This document shows, piece by piece, positions 1 through 7,819 of a stretch of DNA of 48,100 bases; positions within the stretch are counted from its first letter, which is position 1; every line of letters starts with the position of its first letter. The translations under genes were made by a program, and so were the position numbers. Source of the stretch: Pseudomonadota bacterium (GTDB lineage Bacteria > Pseudomonadota > Gammaproteobacteria > Burkholderiales > JABEVD01); assembly GCA_021848825.1 (NCBI GenBank), contig JAJZTQ010000004.1:93962-142061 (forward strand), given 5' to 3'. The notes below the pieces were generated by a model, which saw only the letters and a list, made by a program, of their open reading frames with translations, made no database searches and was not told the origin of the DNA.

Positions 1-44
1 GCAGGTTTGGCTGCGGCAGGTTTGGCTGCGGCAGGTTTGGCTGC
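1..44. repeat. 15-bp tandem repeat inside the Lys/Pro/Ala-rich gene
   Basis: Three consecutive near-perfect 15-bp units (GCAGGTTTGGCTGCG) run from the window edge. Because 15 is a multiple of three, each unit adds one five-residue Ala-Ala-Lys-Pro-Ala block to the minus-strand protein without changing frame. The array probably continues outside the window, so total copy number is unknown. Confidence 0.85.
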
Positions 45-134
45 CGCCCCAGCGGCAGGCCTCACCGCTGCCTTCGCAACCGTCTTCGGGGTTGCCGCTT
101 TTGCAACGGGTTTGACTGCTTCTTTCGTCGTCAT
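1..134 (-). CDS. Lys/Pro/Ala-repeat protein, N-terminus only (truncated by window edge)
   Basis: Only the first 44 codons are present. The start is the ATG at 134-132, preceded by a strong GAAAGGAGA ribosome site 7 nt upstream. The protein begins MTTKEAVKPVAKAATPK and passes into AAKPA repeats, with no hydrophobic segment and a high positive charge. Such low-complexity tails occur in histone-H1-like nucleoid proteins, in AlgP-type proteins and in polyhydroxyalkanoate or polyphosphate granule proteins; the visible part cannot separate these. It is transcribed divergently from a CYTH-CHAD gene, and CHAD proteins are known to sit on polyphosphate granules, which makes a polyanion-binding role (DNA or polyphosphate) a reasonable inference only. 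Confidence 0.75.
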   Translation of the reverse strand, partial: MTTKEAVKPVAKAATPKTVAKAAVRPAAGAAAKPAAAKPAAAKP

Positions 135-167
135 TTTGTCTCTCCTTTCAGGAAACCGCGATGCGGC

Positions 168-196
168 TTGAATACAGTATAAACCGTATATATAAT
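168..196 (+). promoter_or_regulatory. Sigma70-type promoter for the CYTH-CHAD gene
   Basis: TTGAAT (168-173), a 17-bp spacer, then a perfect TATAAT (191-196). The expected transcript start near 203 leaves about 25 nt of leader before the ATG at 228. The surrounding stretch is far more AT-rich than its neighbours, and the same 93-bp gap must also hold the promoter of the divergent repeat protein. Confidence 0.6.
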
Positions 197-227
197 TAAT
201 GCAAAGGACATGATGCTAGAATGAATC

Positions 228-1697
228 ATGAATGTAGAAATAGAACTCAAGCTGAGGGTGCCGCATTCTTCCATGGCGAAGCTAAGTCGGCATCCCCTTC
301 TGAAATCCCCGAAAATTTCTTTGAATCTGGTCAGCCGTTACTTCGACACGCCCGCCCTGGATCTCAAGTCGAAAGGGATCGCCCTGCGCCTGAGGAAGGT
401 TGGCAGGCGATGGGTACAGACCGTGAAGGGGGGCGGCAACATGCTTGCAGGCGTTCATACCAGAAACGAATGGGAAGTACCGCTTCACAGGGATGCGCTC
501 GATTTCACCCGGTTCGATGATCCCTTCCTCGTCGAAATTTTCGGCAACGCAGAATTGCGCCGCGATCTCGAGGCGGTTTTTCATACCGAATTCACCAGGA
601 AAACGGTATCGGTGGAATACCGCGGCAGCCTAATCGAATATTGTTTCGATCGGGGCAGGATCGTTTCCGGGGAAAACGAGGAAGCGATATCGGAAATAGA
701 GCTCGAACTGAAATCGGGGGACCCCTCCTCGCTGTTCGATTTCGCGCTTGAATTGCAGAAAACCGCCCCCCTCTTCATCGAGGGAAGAAGCAAGGCCGAA
801 AGGGGATATGCCCTCTACATGGGCGGCGCGATCAACAGGGTCAGGAAGGCGCAGGCGGCCGATCTGGAAAGAAAAATGGATGTCGAAGAAGCCTTCAGGG
901 AAATCCTGAAGGCATGCCTCGAGCAGGTCCAGGCCAATCTGCAGGGCTTTCTCGATCGAGAAGAGGATTGCGAATATCTCCACCAGATCCGCGTCGGGCT
1001 CAGAAGGATGAGATCGGCTTTCAGCCTATTCTCCGGGCATTTCGGCAGGGAAGCCTTTTCGCCTATCGTTTCCGAATTGAGGTGGCTGGGAAGGGAACTC
1101 GGGCCCGCCAGGAACTGGGATGTTTTCCTGTTCGAGACGCTTGTCCCGATTCGGGAAGCCTTTCCTGGCGAACTGGATGGCCTTCGTGAAGAAGCCGAAA
1201 GAAGGAGAAGGAAATGCAATGAAGCCGCAATGGAAGCGCTTTCATCGCAAAGATTCCAGATCCTGATGCTGAATCTCGGCGCGCTCATGAGCCGGAAATC
1301 GGGCGACGGGTCGCCTGCCATTGCGCATTTCGCAGGGGATAGGCTGGAGAAGCTTTACCGCAGCTTCAGGAAGGGCGCGAGAAACATCGAAAAGCTTTCC
1401 CACCCCGAGCTCCATGCCCTGAGAATCAGGGGAAAGAAGCTGCGCTATGCGGCCGAATTCTTTTCCTGCCTTTATCCCGCGCAGGCTTCCAGGGATTTTC
1501 TGAAGGCGATGGCCGGGATACAGGATGTGCTGGGTTCGATAAACGATGCTGAGACGACGAACCATCTTCTGCAAGAGCTGTCCGATACCGACCGGGGGCT
1601 CGTCAGGGGATGGGTGGGGTGCAGGACGGCGAACGCCCTCTCCCATGCCGCTCTCCAGTGGGAAGCATTCGATACGATCATGCCGTTCTGGAATTGA
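228..1697 (+). CDS. CYTH-CHAD domain protein, probable inorganic triphosphatase / polyphosphate-binding protein
   Basis: 489 residues. The N-terminus carries the CYTH signature ExExK (EIELK at residues 4-8), and the CYTH tunnel fold spans roughly residues 1-200, with the Arg/Lys/Glu-rich strands typical of triphosphate-metal binding. Residues about 215-480 form a CHAD domain of alpha helices with conserved His/Arg/Lys, for example HQIRVGLRRMRSAF and ELHALRIRGKKLRYAAEFF. CYTH enzymes such as E. coli YgiF hydrolyse tripolyphosphate; CHAD domains bind polyphosphate. The start follows a weak AAAGGA site about 20 nt upstream. sixA begins 13 nt downstream on the same strand, so the two are likely cotranscribed. 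Family assignment is secure; the actual substrate is inferred. Confidence 0.92.
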   Translation: MNVEIELKLRVPHSSMAKLSRHPLLKSPKISLNLVSRYFDTPALDLKSKGIALRLRKVGRRWVQTVKGGGNMLAGVHTRNEWEVPLHRDALDFTRFDDPFLVEIFGNAELRRDLEAVFHTEFTRKTVSVEYRGSLIEYCFDRGRIVSGENEEAISEIELELKSGDPSSLFDFALELQKTAPLFIEGRSKAERGYALYMGGAINRVRKAQAADLERKMDVEEAFREILKACLEQVQANLQGFLDREEDCEYLHQIRVGLRRMRSAFSLFSGHFGREAFSPIVSELRWLGRELGPARNWDVFLFETLVPIREAFPGELDGLREEAERRRRKCNEAAMEALSSQRFQILMLNLGALMSRKSGDGSPAIAHFAGDRLEKLYRSFRKGARNIEKLSHPELHALRIRGKKLRYAAEFFSCLYPAQASRDFLKAMAGIQDVLGSINDAETTNHLLQELSDTDRGLVRGWVGCRTANALSHAALQWEAFDTIMPFWN

Positions 1698-1710
1698 ACA
1701 AGGAGTCGAG

Positions 1711-2163
1711 ATGGATCTGATATTGTGGCGCCATGCCGAAGCCGAGGACGGCTTTCCCGACGAGGGAAGGTCTCTCACCGAAAGGGGTCTGAAGCAGGCA
1801 GGGGAGATGGCAGGCTGGCTGAAGCCCAGGCTTCCGAAAGAATACAGAATGATCGTCAGCCCCGCGAAAAGGGCGCAGCAGACAGCAAGGGCGCTCAATG
1901 GCGACTTTTCCACCTCGACCGATGTCAGGCCCGGCGCATCGTTCGCATCCATCCTCGCCGAAACGGGATGGCCGGATTCGAAGGGATGCGTCATCGTCGT
2001 CGGGCATCAGCCGGCCCTGGGCCAGGTCGCTTCCCTCCTTCTTTCAGGGGTGGAGGGCGCATGGAGCGTGAAAAAGGGCGGAATATGGTGGTTCAGCAAC
2101 AGGACGAAGCGGGAGGAAACGCAGACCATCCTGAGGGCGGTCATGGCCCCGGACCTCGTCTAG
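1711..2163 (+). CDS. sixA: Phosphohistidine phosphatase SixA
   Basis: 150 residues of the histidine phosphatase superfamily. The catalytic RHG-type motif is LWRHAEAED at the N-terminus, followed by SPAKRAQQTA and the second catalytic His in VVGHQPALG. SixA removes phosphate from phosphohistidine, classically on the ArcB phosphotransfer domain and on PTS proteins. I chose the ATG at 1711 because an AAGGAG site lies 6-7 nt upstream and the family motif starts at residue 5; the frame is open further upstream but overlaps the CYTH-CHAD gene. Pairing of SixA with CHAD proteins recurs in proteobacteria. It converges on the pyruvate-kinase-like gene, 18 nt away. Confidence 0.9.
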   Translation: MDLILWRHAEAEDGFPDEGRSLTERGLKQAGEMAGWLKPRLPKEYRMIVSPAKRAQQTARALNGDFSTSTDVRPGASFASILAETGWPDSKGCVIVVGHQPALGQVASLLLSGVEGAWSVKKGGIWWFSNRTKREETQTILRAVMAPDLV

Positions 2164-2179
2164 GGCGTCAACGCGCCCT
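2162..2179. terminator. Possible bidirectional hairpin between convergent genes
   Basis: AGGGCG (2162-2167) and CGCCCT (2174-2179) form a 6-bp perfect stem with a 6-nt loop, exactly in the gap between sixA and the converging pyruvate-kinase-like gene. There is no U tract on either side, so intrinsic termination is uncertain. Confidence 0.25.
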
Positions 2180-2181
2180 GC

Positions 2182-3996
2182 TCACCAGTGCAATGCGCGG
2201 AACTTCGAGGTTTTCTTAGTCTGGTGGTTCTGCATTCTCGTTACCACATTGTCCAGCACGGCGAGCGCATTGAGCAGGTATTCTCCCTTGTTGAGCATGA
2301 TGCATTCCGCCCGCTCGGCCATGGCTGCATCCGTGATTTCAGCCCTGGAAGGAAGGCCGAGTTTGACCATGCTCTCGAGAACCTGGGTCGCCCAGACGAC
2401 CGGAACATGTGCGGCTTCGCAGACCCAGAGGATTTCCTCCTGGATTTCCGCCAGCCTCTCGTAACCGATCTCGAGCGCGAGATCCCCTCTCGCGATCATG
2501 ATCCCGAAATGGTGCTTGGCGCCATGGATGATGATTTCAGGCAGATTCTCGACCGCCTTTCTTGTTTCTATCTTCGCGATGATGCCGAGATGTTTCCCGC
2601 CCAGCTGATCCAGCGCGTCGATCAGTTCGTCCATGTCCTGGGCCTGATGGAAGAAAGAGCAGCCGACAATGTCCGCATGTTCAACGGCGAACGCGAGATC
2701 TGCCCTGTCCTTCTCCGAAAGAGGGGGAAGACGGATGTCGCTGTCGGGGAAATTGAGGCCTTTCTCGGCGCCCAGCTTTTCCCCCTGCTTGCGCGCATGG
2801 GTGATTCTGAGCCATGCCCCCGATTCGTCGATCTTCTCGATCAGCGCGCCCATTCTGCCGTCGTCTATCCAGACTTTCTCGCCGCATTCCAGGGATTGAA
2901 ACACTTCCGGCTGCTGGCAGGAAATATGGGCGTGGGCGACGACATTGCCTGATTGGTCAACTTTCTGCGGCTCCCCCGGAACAGGACGCCTGGAAAGAAG
3001 CAGCATGTCTCCTTCGGCAAGCCTGATTTCGAGTGAATCAGGTGAAAAATCAAGGGTTTCGGCGGCCTTGCCCTTGGCGTATTCCAATTTGGTGCCCTGT
3101 CCGATATAGGCGGCATCCGAGCAGGCAGTCAAGACTTCCTCGGCTGACAGGCGATCGAGGACGCGCAGTTTCCTGGTGCGCTTCAAGAGATCCCTGAAAT
3201 GCACCTCGTCCCCCGTTCTCAACTTTTTCAGCCATTTGTGGGGTACGGCCAGGGAGGGGCGTTCGGAATTTCCGGGACGCCCGGAAGAGTCCAGGACGAT
3301 ATGGGCTTCCTTGATCGTCTTTCCCTCCCTGTCCCTTTTCGGATTGACATGCAATACCGGCGGACCTAGGGCGACCTGTCCTGTCCGCAGTTTCGGCCCG
3401 GCGAGATCCATCAGGATCCTGCAGCGTTTTCCGACTTCGAGCTCTGCGCGCCGGACATTGTCTATCATGTTTTTCCAGGCGGCAGCATGGTCATGGGCGC
3501 AATTGATGCGAGCGCAGTTCATCCCCCTTGCCAGAAGGTCTCTGACGAAAGAGTAATCGGTGGCTGCGTCCGTGGGGAAAGTCACCATGAAGCGGGTCCA
3601 TCTGTGGGAAGGGGCATCCCCCAGAAGCTCTATGGTATGACGCTTGAGGAGAAGCCGGTCCTCCTCGATGGCGAGCCTGGTTTTTTCCACTTCCTCGGGA
3701 GTGACTTCTTCCCCGAGCATGCGCTTCAAGGCATGGGTCACGGCGTCCAGCGTGGCGAGAACATGCCCTTCGCAGCGCCCCAGGGAAGAAAGGCCCATGG
3801 CGGCGAGATCGGACTGGAGTTCCCTCAGGTCGTGCCTTCTCAGGCCGATGTACGCAGCGAGATTCGCGGCGCTCTTGAGAAATTCCGGTCTTTTGATGTT
3901 GGGGCGCCAAAGATCGAGTAGCTGATGCTGTGTCGCCATGACCGAATCATGGAGCGCGAGCATTTTCTCCATCAGCGCATCGAGATCGCTGCCCAC
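2182..3996 (-). CDS. Pyruvate-kinase-like protein with N-terminal helical extension and no C-terminal domain
   Basis: 604 residues from the GTG at 3996, chosen because AAAGGGGGG lies 8 nt upstream; an in-frame ATG at 4032 (616 residues) has no ribosome site. Counting from that ATG, residues 1-145 are a helical extension unlike any pyruvate kinase, and the barrel starts about 146 (RFMVTFPTDAATDYSFVRDL). Kept catalytic elements include NCARINCAHD, MDLAGPKLRTG, IIAKIE, MIARGDLALEI and WATQVLESM. Changes are MLNKGEY where MLSGE is usual, and FFHQAQD where the family has an Arg. The B domain is enlarged by about 80 residues and the allosteric C-terminal domain is missing. It may be a true, unregulated kinase or a related phosphotransferase. 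It stands alone, divergent from the next gene. Confidence 0.85.
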   Translation of the reverse strand: MGSDLDALMEKMLALHDSVMATQHQLLDLWRPNIKRPEFLKSAANLAAYIGLRRHDLRELQSDLAAMGLSSLGRCEGHVLATLDAVTHALKRMLGEEVTPEEVEKTRLAIEEDRLLLKRHTIELLGDAPSHRWTRFMVTFPTDAATDYSFVRDLLARGMNCARINCAHDHAAAWKNMIDNVRRAELEVGKRCRILMDLAGPKLRTGQVALGPPVLHVNPKRDREGKTIKEAHIVLDSSGRPGNSERPSLAVPHKWLKKLRTGDEVHFRDLLKRTRKLRVLDRLSAEEVLTACSDAAYIGQGTKLEYAKGKAAETLDFSPDSLEIRLAEGDMLLLSRRPVPGEPQKVDQSGNVVAHAHISCQQPEVFQSLECGEKVWIDDGRMGALIEKIDESGAWLRITHARKQGEKLGAEKGLNFPDSDIRLPPLSEKDRADLAFAVEHADIVGCSFFHQAQDMDELIDALDQLGGKHLGIIAKIETRKAVENLPEIIIHGAKHHFGIMIARGDLALEIGYERLAEIQEEILWVCEAAHVPVVWATQVLESMVKLGLPSRAEITDAAMAERAECIMLNKGEYLLNALAVLDNVVTRMQNHQTKKTSKFRALHW

Positions 3997-4085
3997 CAGA
4001 TACCCCCCTTTCTGAAAAGATACCTGCAGCATGTGACAGGCGCATGACAGGGTTGAAATGCGAACAAGCAGGCATTAAATTGTAG

Positions 4086-4853
4086 ATGATGAAGCTCACC
4101 ATACTGGGATGCAGCGGGGGGGTCGGCGCGGACCTCCGCACCACCTGCCTGCAGCTAGACGACGACATCCTGATCGATTGCGGAACGGGAGCGGGCGACC
4201 TCGACCTTGAAGGAATGAGGAAGATAGATCATGTCTTTCTGACGCATTCCCATATGGATCACATCGCCATGCTGCCGATGCTGGCGGACAGCGCGGGCAG
4301 TTTCAGGAAAATCCCGCTCGTCGTGCATGCCCTGCCTGAAACGATCGCGATCCTGAAGACCCATGTCTTCAATTCCCTCCTCTGGCCTGATTACACCGTT
4401 CAGCCTGCACCTGAAAATCCCTACATCAGGTTCGAGGCGATCAGGGTCGGGGAGACCGTCTTCCTGGATGGAAGAAAAATCACCGCGCTTCCTGCTCTGC
4501 ATTCCGTTCCCGCGCTGGGTTATCTTTTCGACAGCGGGGAGCATTCCTTCGCATTCAGCGGCGATACCACGCTTTGCGATGCCTTCTGGGAAATGCTGAA
4601 AAAAGTCGGAAATCTTCGCTACCTGATGATGGAGGCGACCTTCCTGAAAAGAAACATCGAACGCGCCAGGATTTCCGGCCACATGACGCCCGGCCTGCTT
4701 TCGCAAGGCCTGGCAAGGCTAGAATATCCCGCAGGCATCCTGATCACGCATATGGAAGCGGGAAGAAACGAGGAAACGATGAAAGAAATCAGGGCCTCCT
4801 GCGGGCAATACGGGCCGATCGAGGTCAGAAGGGGAGATGTCTTCGATTTCTAG
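4086..4853 (+). CDS. MBL-fold metallohydrolase, probable 3',5'-cyclic-nucleotide phosphodiesterase
   Basis: 255 residues of the metallo-beta-lactamase fold. The metal motif HxHxDH appears as THSHMDH near residue 56; later ligands are LHSVP and GDT (AFSGDTTLCD), with a C-terminal ITHMEAG. The overall pattern, with short N-terminal strand MMKLTILGCSGG and no insert, resembles cAMP/cGMP phosphodiesterases and RNase Z-like hydrolases of the MBL family. Two ATGs stand in tandem (4086, 4089) and neither has a ribosome site, so a very short leader is possible. The stop overlaps the convergent ppx stop by 4 nt. Fold is certain; substrate is inferred. Confidence 0.82.
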   Translation: MMKLTILGCSGGVGADLRTTCLQLDDDILIDCGTGAGDLDLEGMRKIDHVFLTHSHMDHIAMLPMLADSAGSFRKIPLVVHALPETIAILKTHVFNSLLWPDYTVQPAPENPYIRFEAIRVGETVFLDGRKITALPALHSVPALGYLFDSGEHSFAFSGDTTLCDAFWEMLKKVGNLRYLMMEATFLKRNIERARISGHMTPGLLSQGLARLEYPAGILITHMEAGRNEETMKEIRASCGQYGPIEVRRGDVFDF

Positions 4854-6346
4854 CGTTTCGACTCGATCAGTTTCAGATCGACTTCAAGCGATTTCCATTC
4901 CCTGACCTCTTCCTTGAGCGCAGTGGAAGTCAGCGGGTTCTTGCTCAGCCATCCTGACTGAATATAGAGATTGAAGCCTCCCGAAGTCGCTTCGGCGTCC
5001 ATCATCGGCATCGATACATCCGCCCTGCTCCTGTGAAAAAGGGCGGCCATTCTCAATGAAAAAATCAGCGAAAGGTCTGCAGGGTGGTGAAGGATGCCGA
5101 ACATCTTGGCGAGGGAACCCTTGTGGCCCAGAACGAGCAGGCTGAGTCTTGCCTGCTCCTTCTTCGAAAAGCCGGGCATGTCCGCATTGGCGAGGATGTA
5201 GGCTGAATGCTTGTGGTAGGCATTGTGCGCGACCGATATGCCTATTTCGTGAAGCATTGCAGCCCATGAAAGATGCTGCAGCTCGTGTTCGGCATCGATT
5301 CCCTGCATGGATCTGACCAGCTTTTCCGCAAGAAGCAAACTCAACGCTTCGACGCGTCTGGCCTGGGCCATGTCGACATGGTAGCGCTTCATGAACTGGT
5401 TGGTCGTCACGACGCGCATGTCCTTGTGGTGGAACCTGCCCAGCATGTCGTAGAGCACGCCCTGCCTGAGTGCGCCTTTTGCAGGGTTCATGCGCTCGAT
5501 GCCGAGTTCGCGGAAGGCCGCATGCATGATGGAGAATCCGCCAGGCAGTATCTGGATTCGCTCGGGCCGCAATCCCGGAAGCTGAAGGCGCTTCACGTCC
5601 CCCACCTTGATGAGATGGGCGCGAAGCATTTCGAGCCCTTCCATGGTGATGCCTGACTGGGAAAAGCCGCTTTGTTCGAGCACGTCGGAGAGGGATTTCG
5701 CAGTGCCTGAAGAGCCTATGGCTTCCTTCCAGTATTCCCTGGAAAAGTCACCCGCGATGCCCTGCAATTCAAGCCTTGCAGAAAGCTCCGCCTGCTTGAT
5801 GTTGGTCTTCCCGATCCTGCCTTCGGGGAAAAATCTCAGGCTGTAGCTCACGCAGCCCATGTAGAGGCTGGCGAGCTTGAGCGGCTTCAGGCGGTTTCCT
5901 ATGATGAATTCGGTCGATCCGCCGCCAATATCGATGACGAGACGGTTCTCTTCCGATGCGGGAAGGCCATGGGCTACGCCGAGATAGATCAGCCTCGCCT
6001 CTTCCTGACCCGCTATCACCTCTATCGGGAAACCGAGCGCCGTTTCAGCCTTCTCGAGGAATTCAGGCGCATTGGTCGCAATCCTCAAGGTGTTGGTGCC
6101 GACGGCCCTGACGGCGTGAGCAGGCAAGCCCCTCAGCCTTTCGCCGAAACGGTTCAGGCATTCTATCGCGCGCTTTTCAGCCGCTTCATCCAGAAAATTG
6201 TCGGGAGTGAGCCCGGCTGCGAGCCTGACCGTTCCGCGCAGCGAATCGAGGGGATAGATCTGGTCGTCGACGACGCGTGCAATCTGAAGCCTGAAGCTGT
6301 TTGAACCAAGGTCGACTGCGGCCAGGGTTGAATATTCTATCGTCAA
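4850..6346 (-). CDS. ppx: Exopolyphosphatase (Ppx/GppA family)
   Basis: 498 residues. The ASKHA phosphate-binding loop is AAVDLGSNSFRLQIAR (residues 8-23), followed by the conserved EARLIYLGV and the second phosphate loop VIDIGGGSTEFIIG (about 140-153). The C-terminal third is the HD-like helical domain with LHEIGISVAHNAYHKHSAY. The protein removes terminal phosphates from polyphosphate, or pppGpp in GppA relatives; length and domain layout suit Ppx. Its ATG overlaps the phoU stop by 4 nt (ATGA), so phoU-ppx is one translationally coupled operon. The 3' end overlaps the convergent phosphodiesterase stop by 4 nt. Confidence 0.93.
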   Translation of the reverse strand: MTIEYSTLAAVDLGSNSFRLQIARVVDDQIYPLDSLRGTVRLAAGLTPDNFLDEAAEKRAIECLNRFGERLRGLPAHAVRAVGTNTLRIATNAPEFLEKAETALGFPIEVIAGQEEARLIYLGVAHGLPASEENRLVIDIGGGSTEFIIGNRLKPLKLASLYMGCVSYSLRFFPEGRIGKTNIKQAELSARLELQGIAGDFSREYWKEAIGSSGTAKSLSDVLEQSGFSQSGITMEGLEMLRAHLIKVGDVKRLQLPGLRPERIQILPGGFSIMHAAFRELGIERMNPAKGALRQGVLYDMLGRFHHKDMRVVTTNQFMKRYHVDMAQARRVEALSLLLAEKLVRSMQGIDAEHELQHLSWAAMLHEIGISVAHNAYHKHSAYILANADMPGFSKKEQARLSLLVLGHKGSLAKMFGILHHPADLSLIFSLRMAALFHRSRADVSMPMMDAEATSGGFNLYIQSGWLSKNPLTSTALKEEVREWKSLEVDLKLIESKR

Positions 6347-7053
6347 TCTCCGAGGCTTTCCTTCTCGATTTCTTCTATCGCCACATGGCGCACATCCTTG
6401 CCCTTGACGAGATAAACCACATATTCGGCCATGTTCTTGGCGTGATCGCCTATCCGCTCTATCGCCTTTGCGACGAAGAGGATTTCGAGCGAGGTCGATA
6501 TGGTTCTCGGATCCTCCATCATGAAAGTGATGAGCTGCCTGAGAATGTTCTTGAATTGGTCGTCGACTATTTCATCCTGACGAACGACTTTCGCGGCGGT
6601 GGCGGTGTCGAGCCTGGCGAATGCATCGAGCGAATCCCTCAGCATGCCGAGCGCGACTTCTCCTATCCTCTTGATCTCGTTGAATCTCGGGTGGCTCAGT
6701 CGGTCGGATGCGCAGATCAGCTTCGCCATCCGTGCGATCTTTTCCGCCTCGTCCCCTATCCTTTCGAGATCGGTGATGGTCTTGATGACGGTCATGAGGA
6801 GGCGGAGATCGCTTGCAGCAGGCTGGCGGCGCGCGATGATCTGGGTGCAGAGCTCGTCTATCTCGACTTCCATGCCGTTGACGCGATGGTCATCGCTGAT
6901 GGTCCTGTCTATCACTTCCATGTCGCAGCTCTGCAGCCCTTCGAGCCCCCTGTGGATCTGCGATTCGACCAGCCCGCCCATCTTGAGGACGAGCGAGCGC
7001 ACCGCTTCGAGTTCGACGTCAAACTGCTTGGAAATATGTTCGTTGCTTCCCAT
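6343..7053 (-). CDS. phoU: Phosphate transport regulator PhoU
   Basis: 236 residues, all helical, with the two PhoU repeats. Metal-binding E/DxxxD-type motifs are visible in TDLERIGDEAEKIARMAKL and in the second repeat AIERIGDHAKNMAEYVVYL. PhoU signals between the PstSCAB phosphate transporter and the PhoR kinase and restrains phosphate uptake and polyphosphate build-up. The start ATG is preceded by AAGGAGGATC. No pst or phoBR genes are next to it here; instead it leads into ppx, tying it to polyphosphate turnover. rpiA ends only 9 nt upstream on the same strand, so a three-gene transcript is likely. Confidence 0.95.
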   Translation of the reverse strand: MGSNEHISKQFDVELEAVRSLVLKMGGLVESQIHRGLEGLQSCDMEVIDRTISDDHRVNGMEVEIDELCTQIIARRQPAASDLRLLMTVIKTITDLERIGDEAEKIARMAKLICASDRLSHPRFNEIKRIGEVALGMLRDSLDAFARLDTATAAKVVRQDEIVDDQFKNILRQLITFMMEDPRTISTSLEILFVAKAIERIGDHAKNMAEYVVYLVKGKDVRHVAIEEIEKESLGD

Positions 7054-7062
7054 GGATCCTCC

Positions 7063-7725
7063 TTACCCTGCTTTGATCTGCCTGACCCCGTTCGAAGTTC
7101 CCAGAAGAAGCAGGTCGGCCGGGCGGCGGGCGAAAAGCCCGTTTGTCACGACGCCAGTGATCTGGTTGATGATGCCCTCCAGTTCGACGGGATTCATGAT
7201 GGTCAATCCGTGGACATCCAGTATCGCGTTGCCGTTGTCTGTCGTGAATCCTGTCCTGAGCCTGGGCTGACCGCCAAGCTTGACGAGCTCCCTGGAGACA
7301 TAGCTTCTTGCCATGGGGATCACTTCGACTGGCAGCGGAAAATTGCCGAGAATGTCGACAAGCTTGGTCTCGTCCGCAACGCAGACGAATTTCCTGCTCA
7401 CTGCCGCGACGATCTTTTCTCTCGTGAGCGCACCGCCCCCGCCCTTGATCATGTGCATGTTGTGCGTGATTTCGTCGGCCCCGTCCACATAGACTTCCAG
7501 TTCGTCGACGCTGTTGAGGTCGAGGACATTGATGCCATGGCTTTTCAGCCGGGCAGCGGTCGCCTCGGAGCTCGCCACCGCGCCTTCAAGCCTTCCTTTT
7601 ATCTTTCCGAGTTCGTCGATGAAGTAGTTGGCAGTCGATCCGGTTCCGACGCCGATGATGCATCCGGACGGGACTTGTTCTATCGCGGCCTTTGCCACCG
7701 CTTTTTTCATTTCATCCTGGGTCAT
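7063..7725 (-). CDS. rpiA: Ribose-5-phosphate isomerase A
   Basis: About 220 residues. Signature segments are [44 protein letters not shown] and FVCVADETK, all hallmarks of RpiA, including the catalytic Asp/Glu/Lys residues. It interconverts ribose-5-phosphate and ribulose-5-phosphate in the pentose phosphate pathway. I place the start at the ATG at 7725 (MTQDEMKK), which matches the usual N-terminus of the family; an in-frame ATG at 7737 adds four residues. Neither has a good ribosome site. It is first in the rpiA-phoU-ppx run and divergent from ilvA. Confidence 0.93.
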   Translation of the reverse strand: MTQDEMKKAVAKAAIEQVPSGCIIGVGTGSTANYFIDELGKIKGRLEGAVASSEATAARLKSHGINVLDLNSVDELEVYVDGADEITHNMHMIKGGGGALTREKIVAAVSRKFVCVADETKLVDILGNFPLPVEVIPMARSYVSRELVKLGGQPRLRTGFTTDNGNAILDVHGLTIMNPVELEGIINQITGVVTNGLFARRPADLLLLGTSNGVRQIKAG

Positions 7726-7755
7726 AAATTCCCGCATTTTGTCGATTCAAACGTT

Positions 7756-7784
7756 AGAATAGCTCCTGGCGCTCAATTTCACAA
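7756..7784 (-). promoter_or_regulatory. Candidate promoter for rpiA-phoU-ppx
   Basis: On the minus strand TTGTGA (7784-7779), 17 bp, then TATTCT (7761-7756); each hexamer matches the sigma70 consensus at 4 of 6 positions. A start near 7749 would give a leader of about 24 nt to the ATG at 7725. Confidence 0.4.
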
Positions 7785-7819
7785 TCCAGGGAAAATATTA
7801 CACTTTCGATTAAAATATT

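Noticed and set aside
1-134. Tandem repeat at the left edge as a CRISPR array
   Set aside because: Units are contiguous without spacers, 15 bp long and in frame with a coding sequence.
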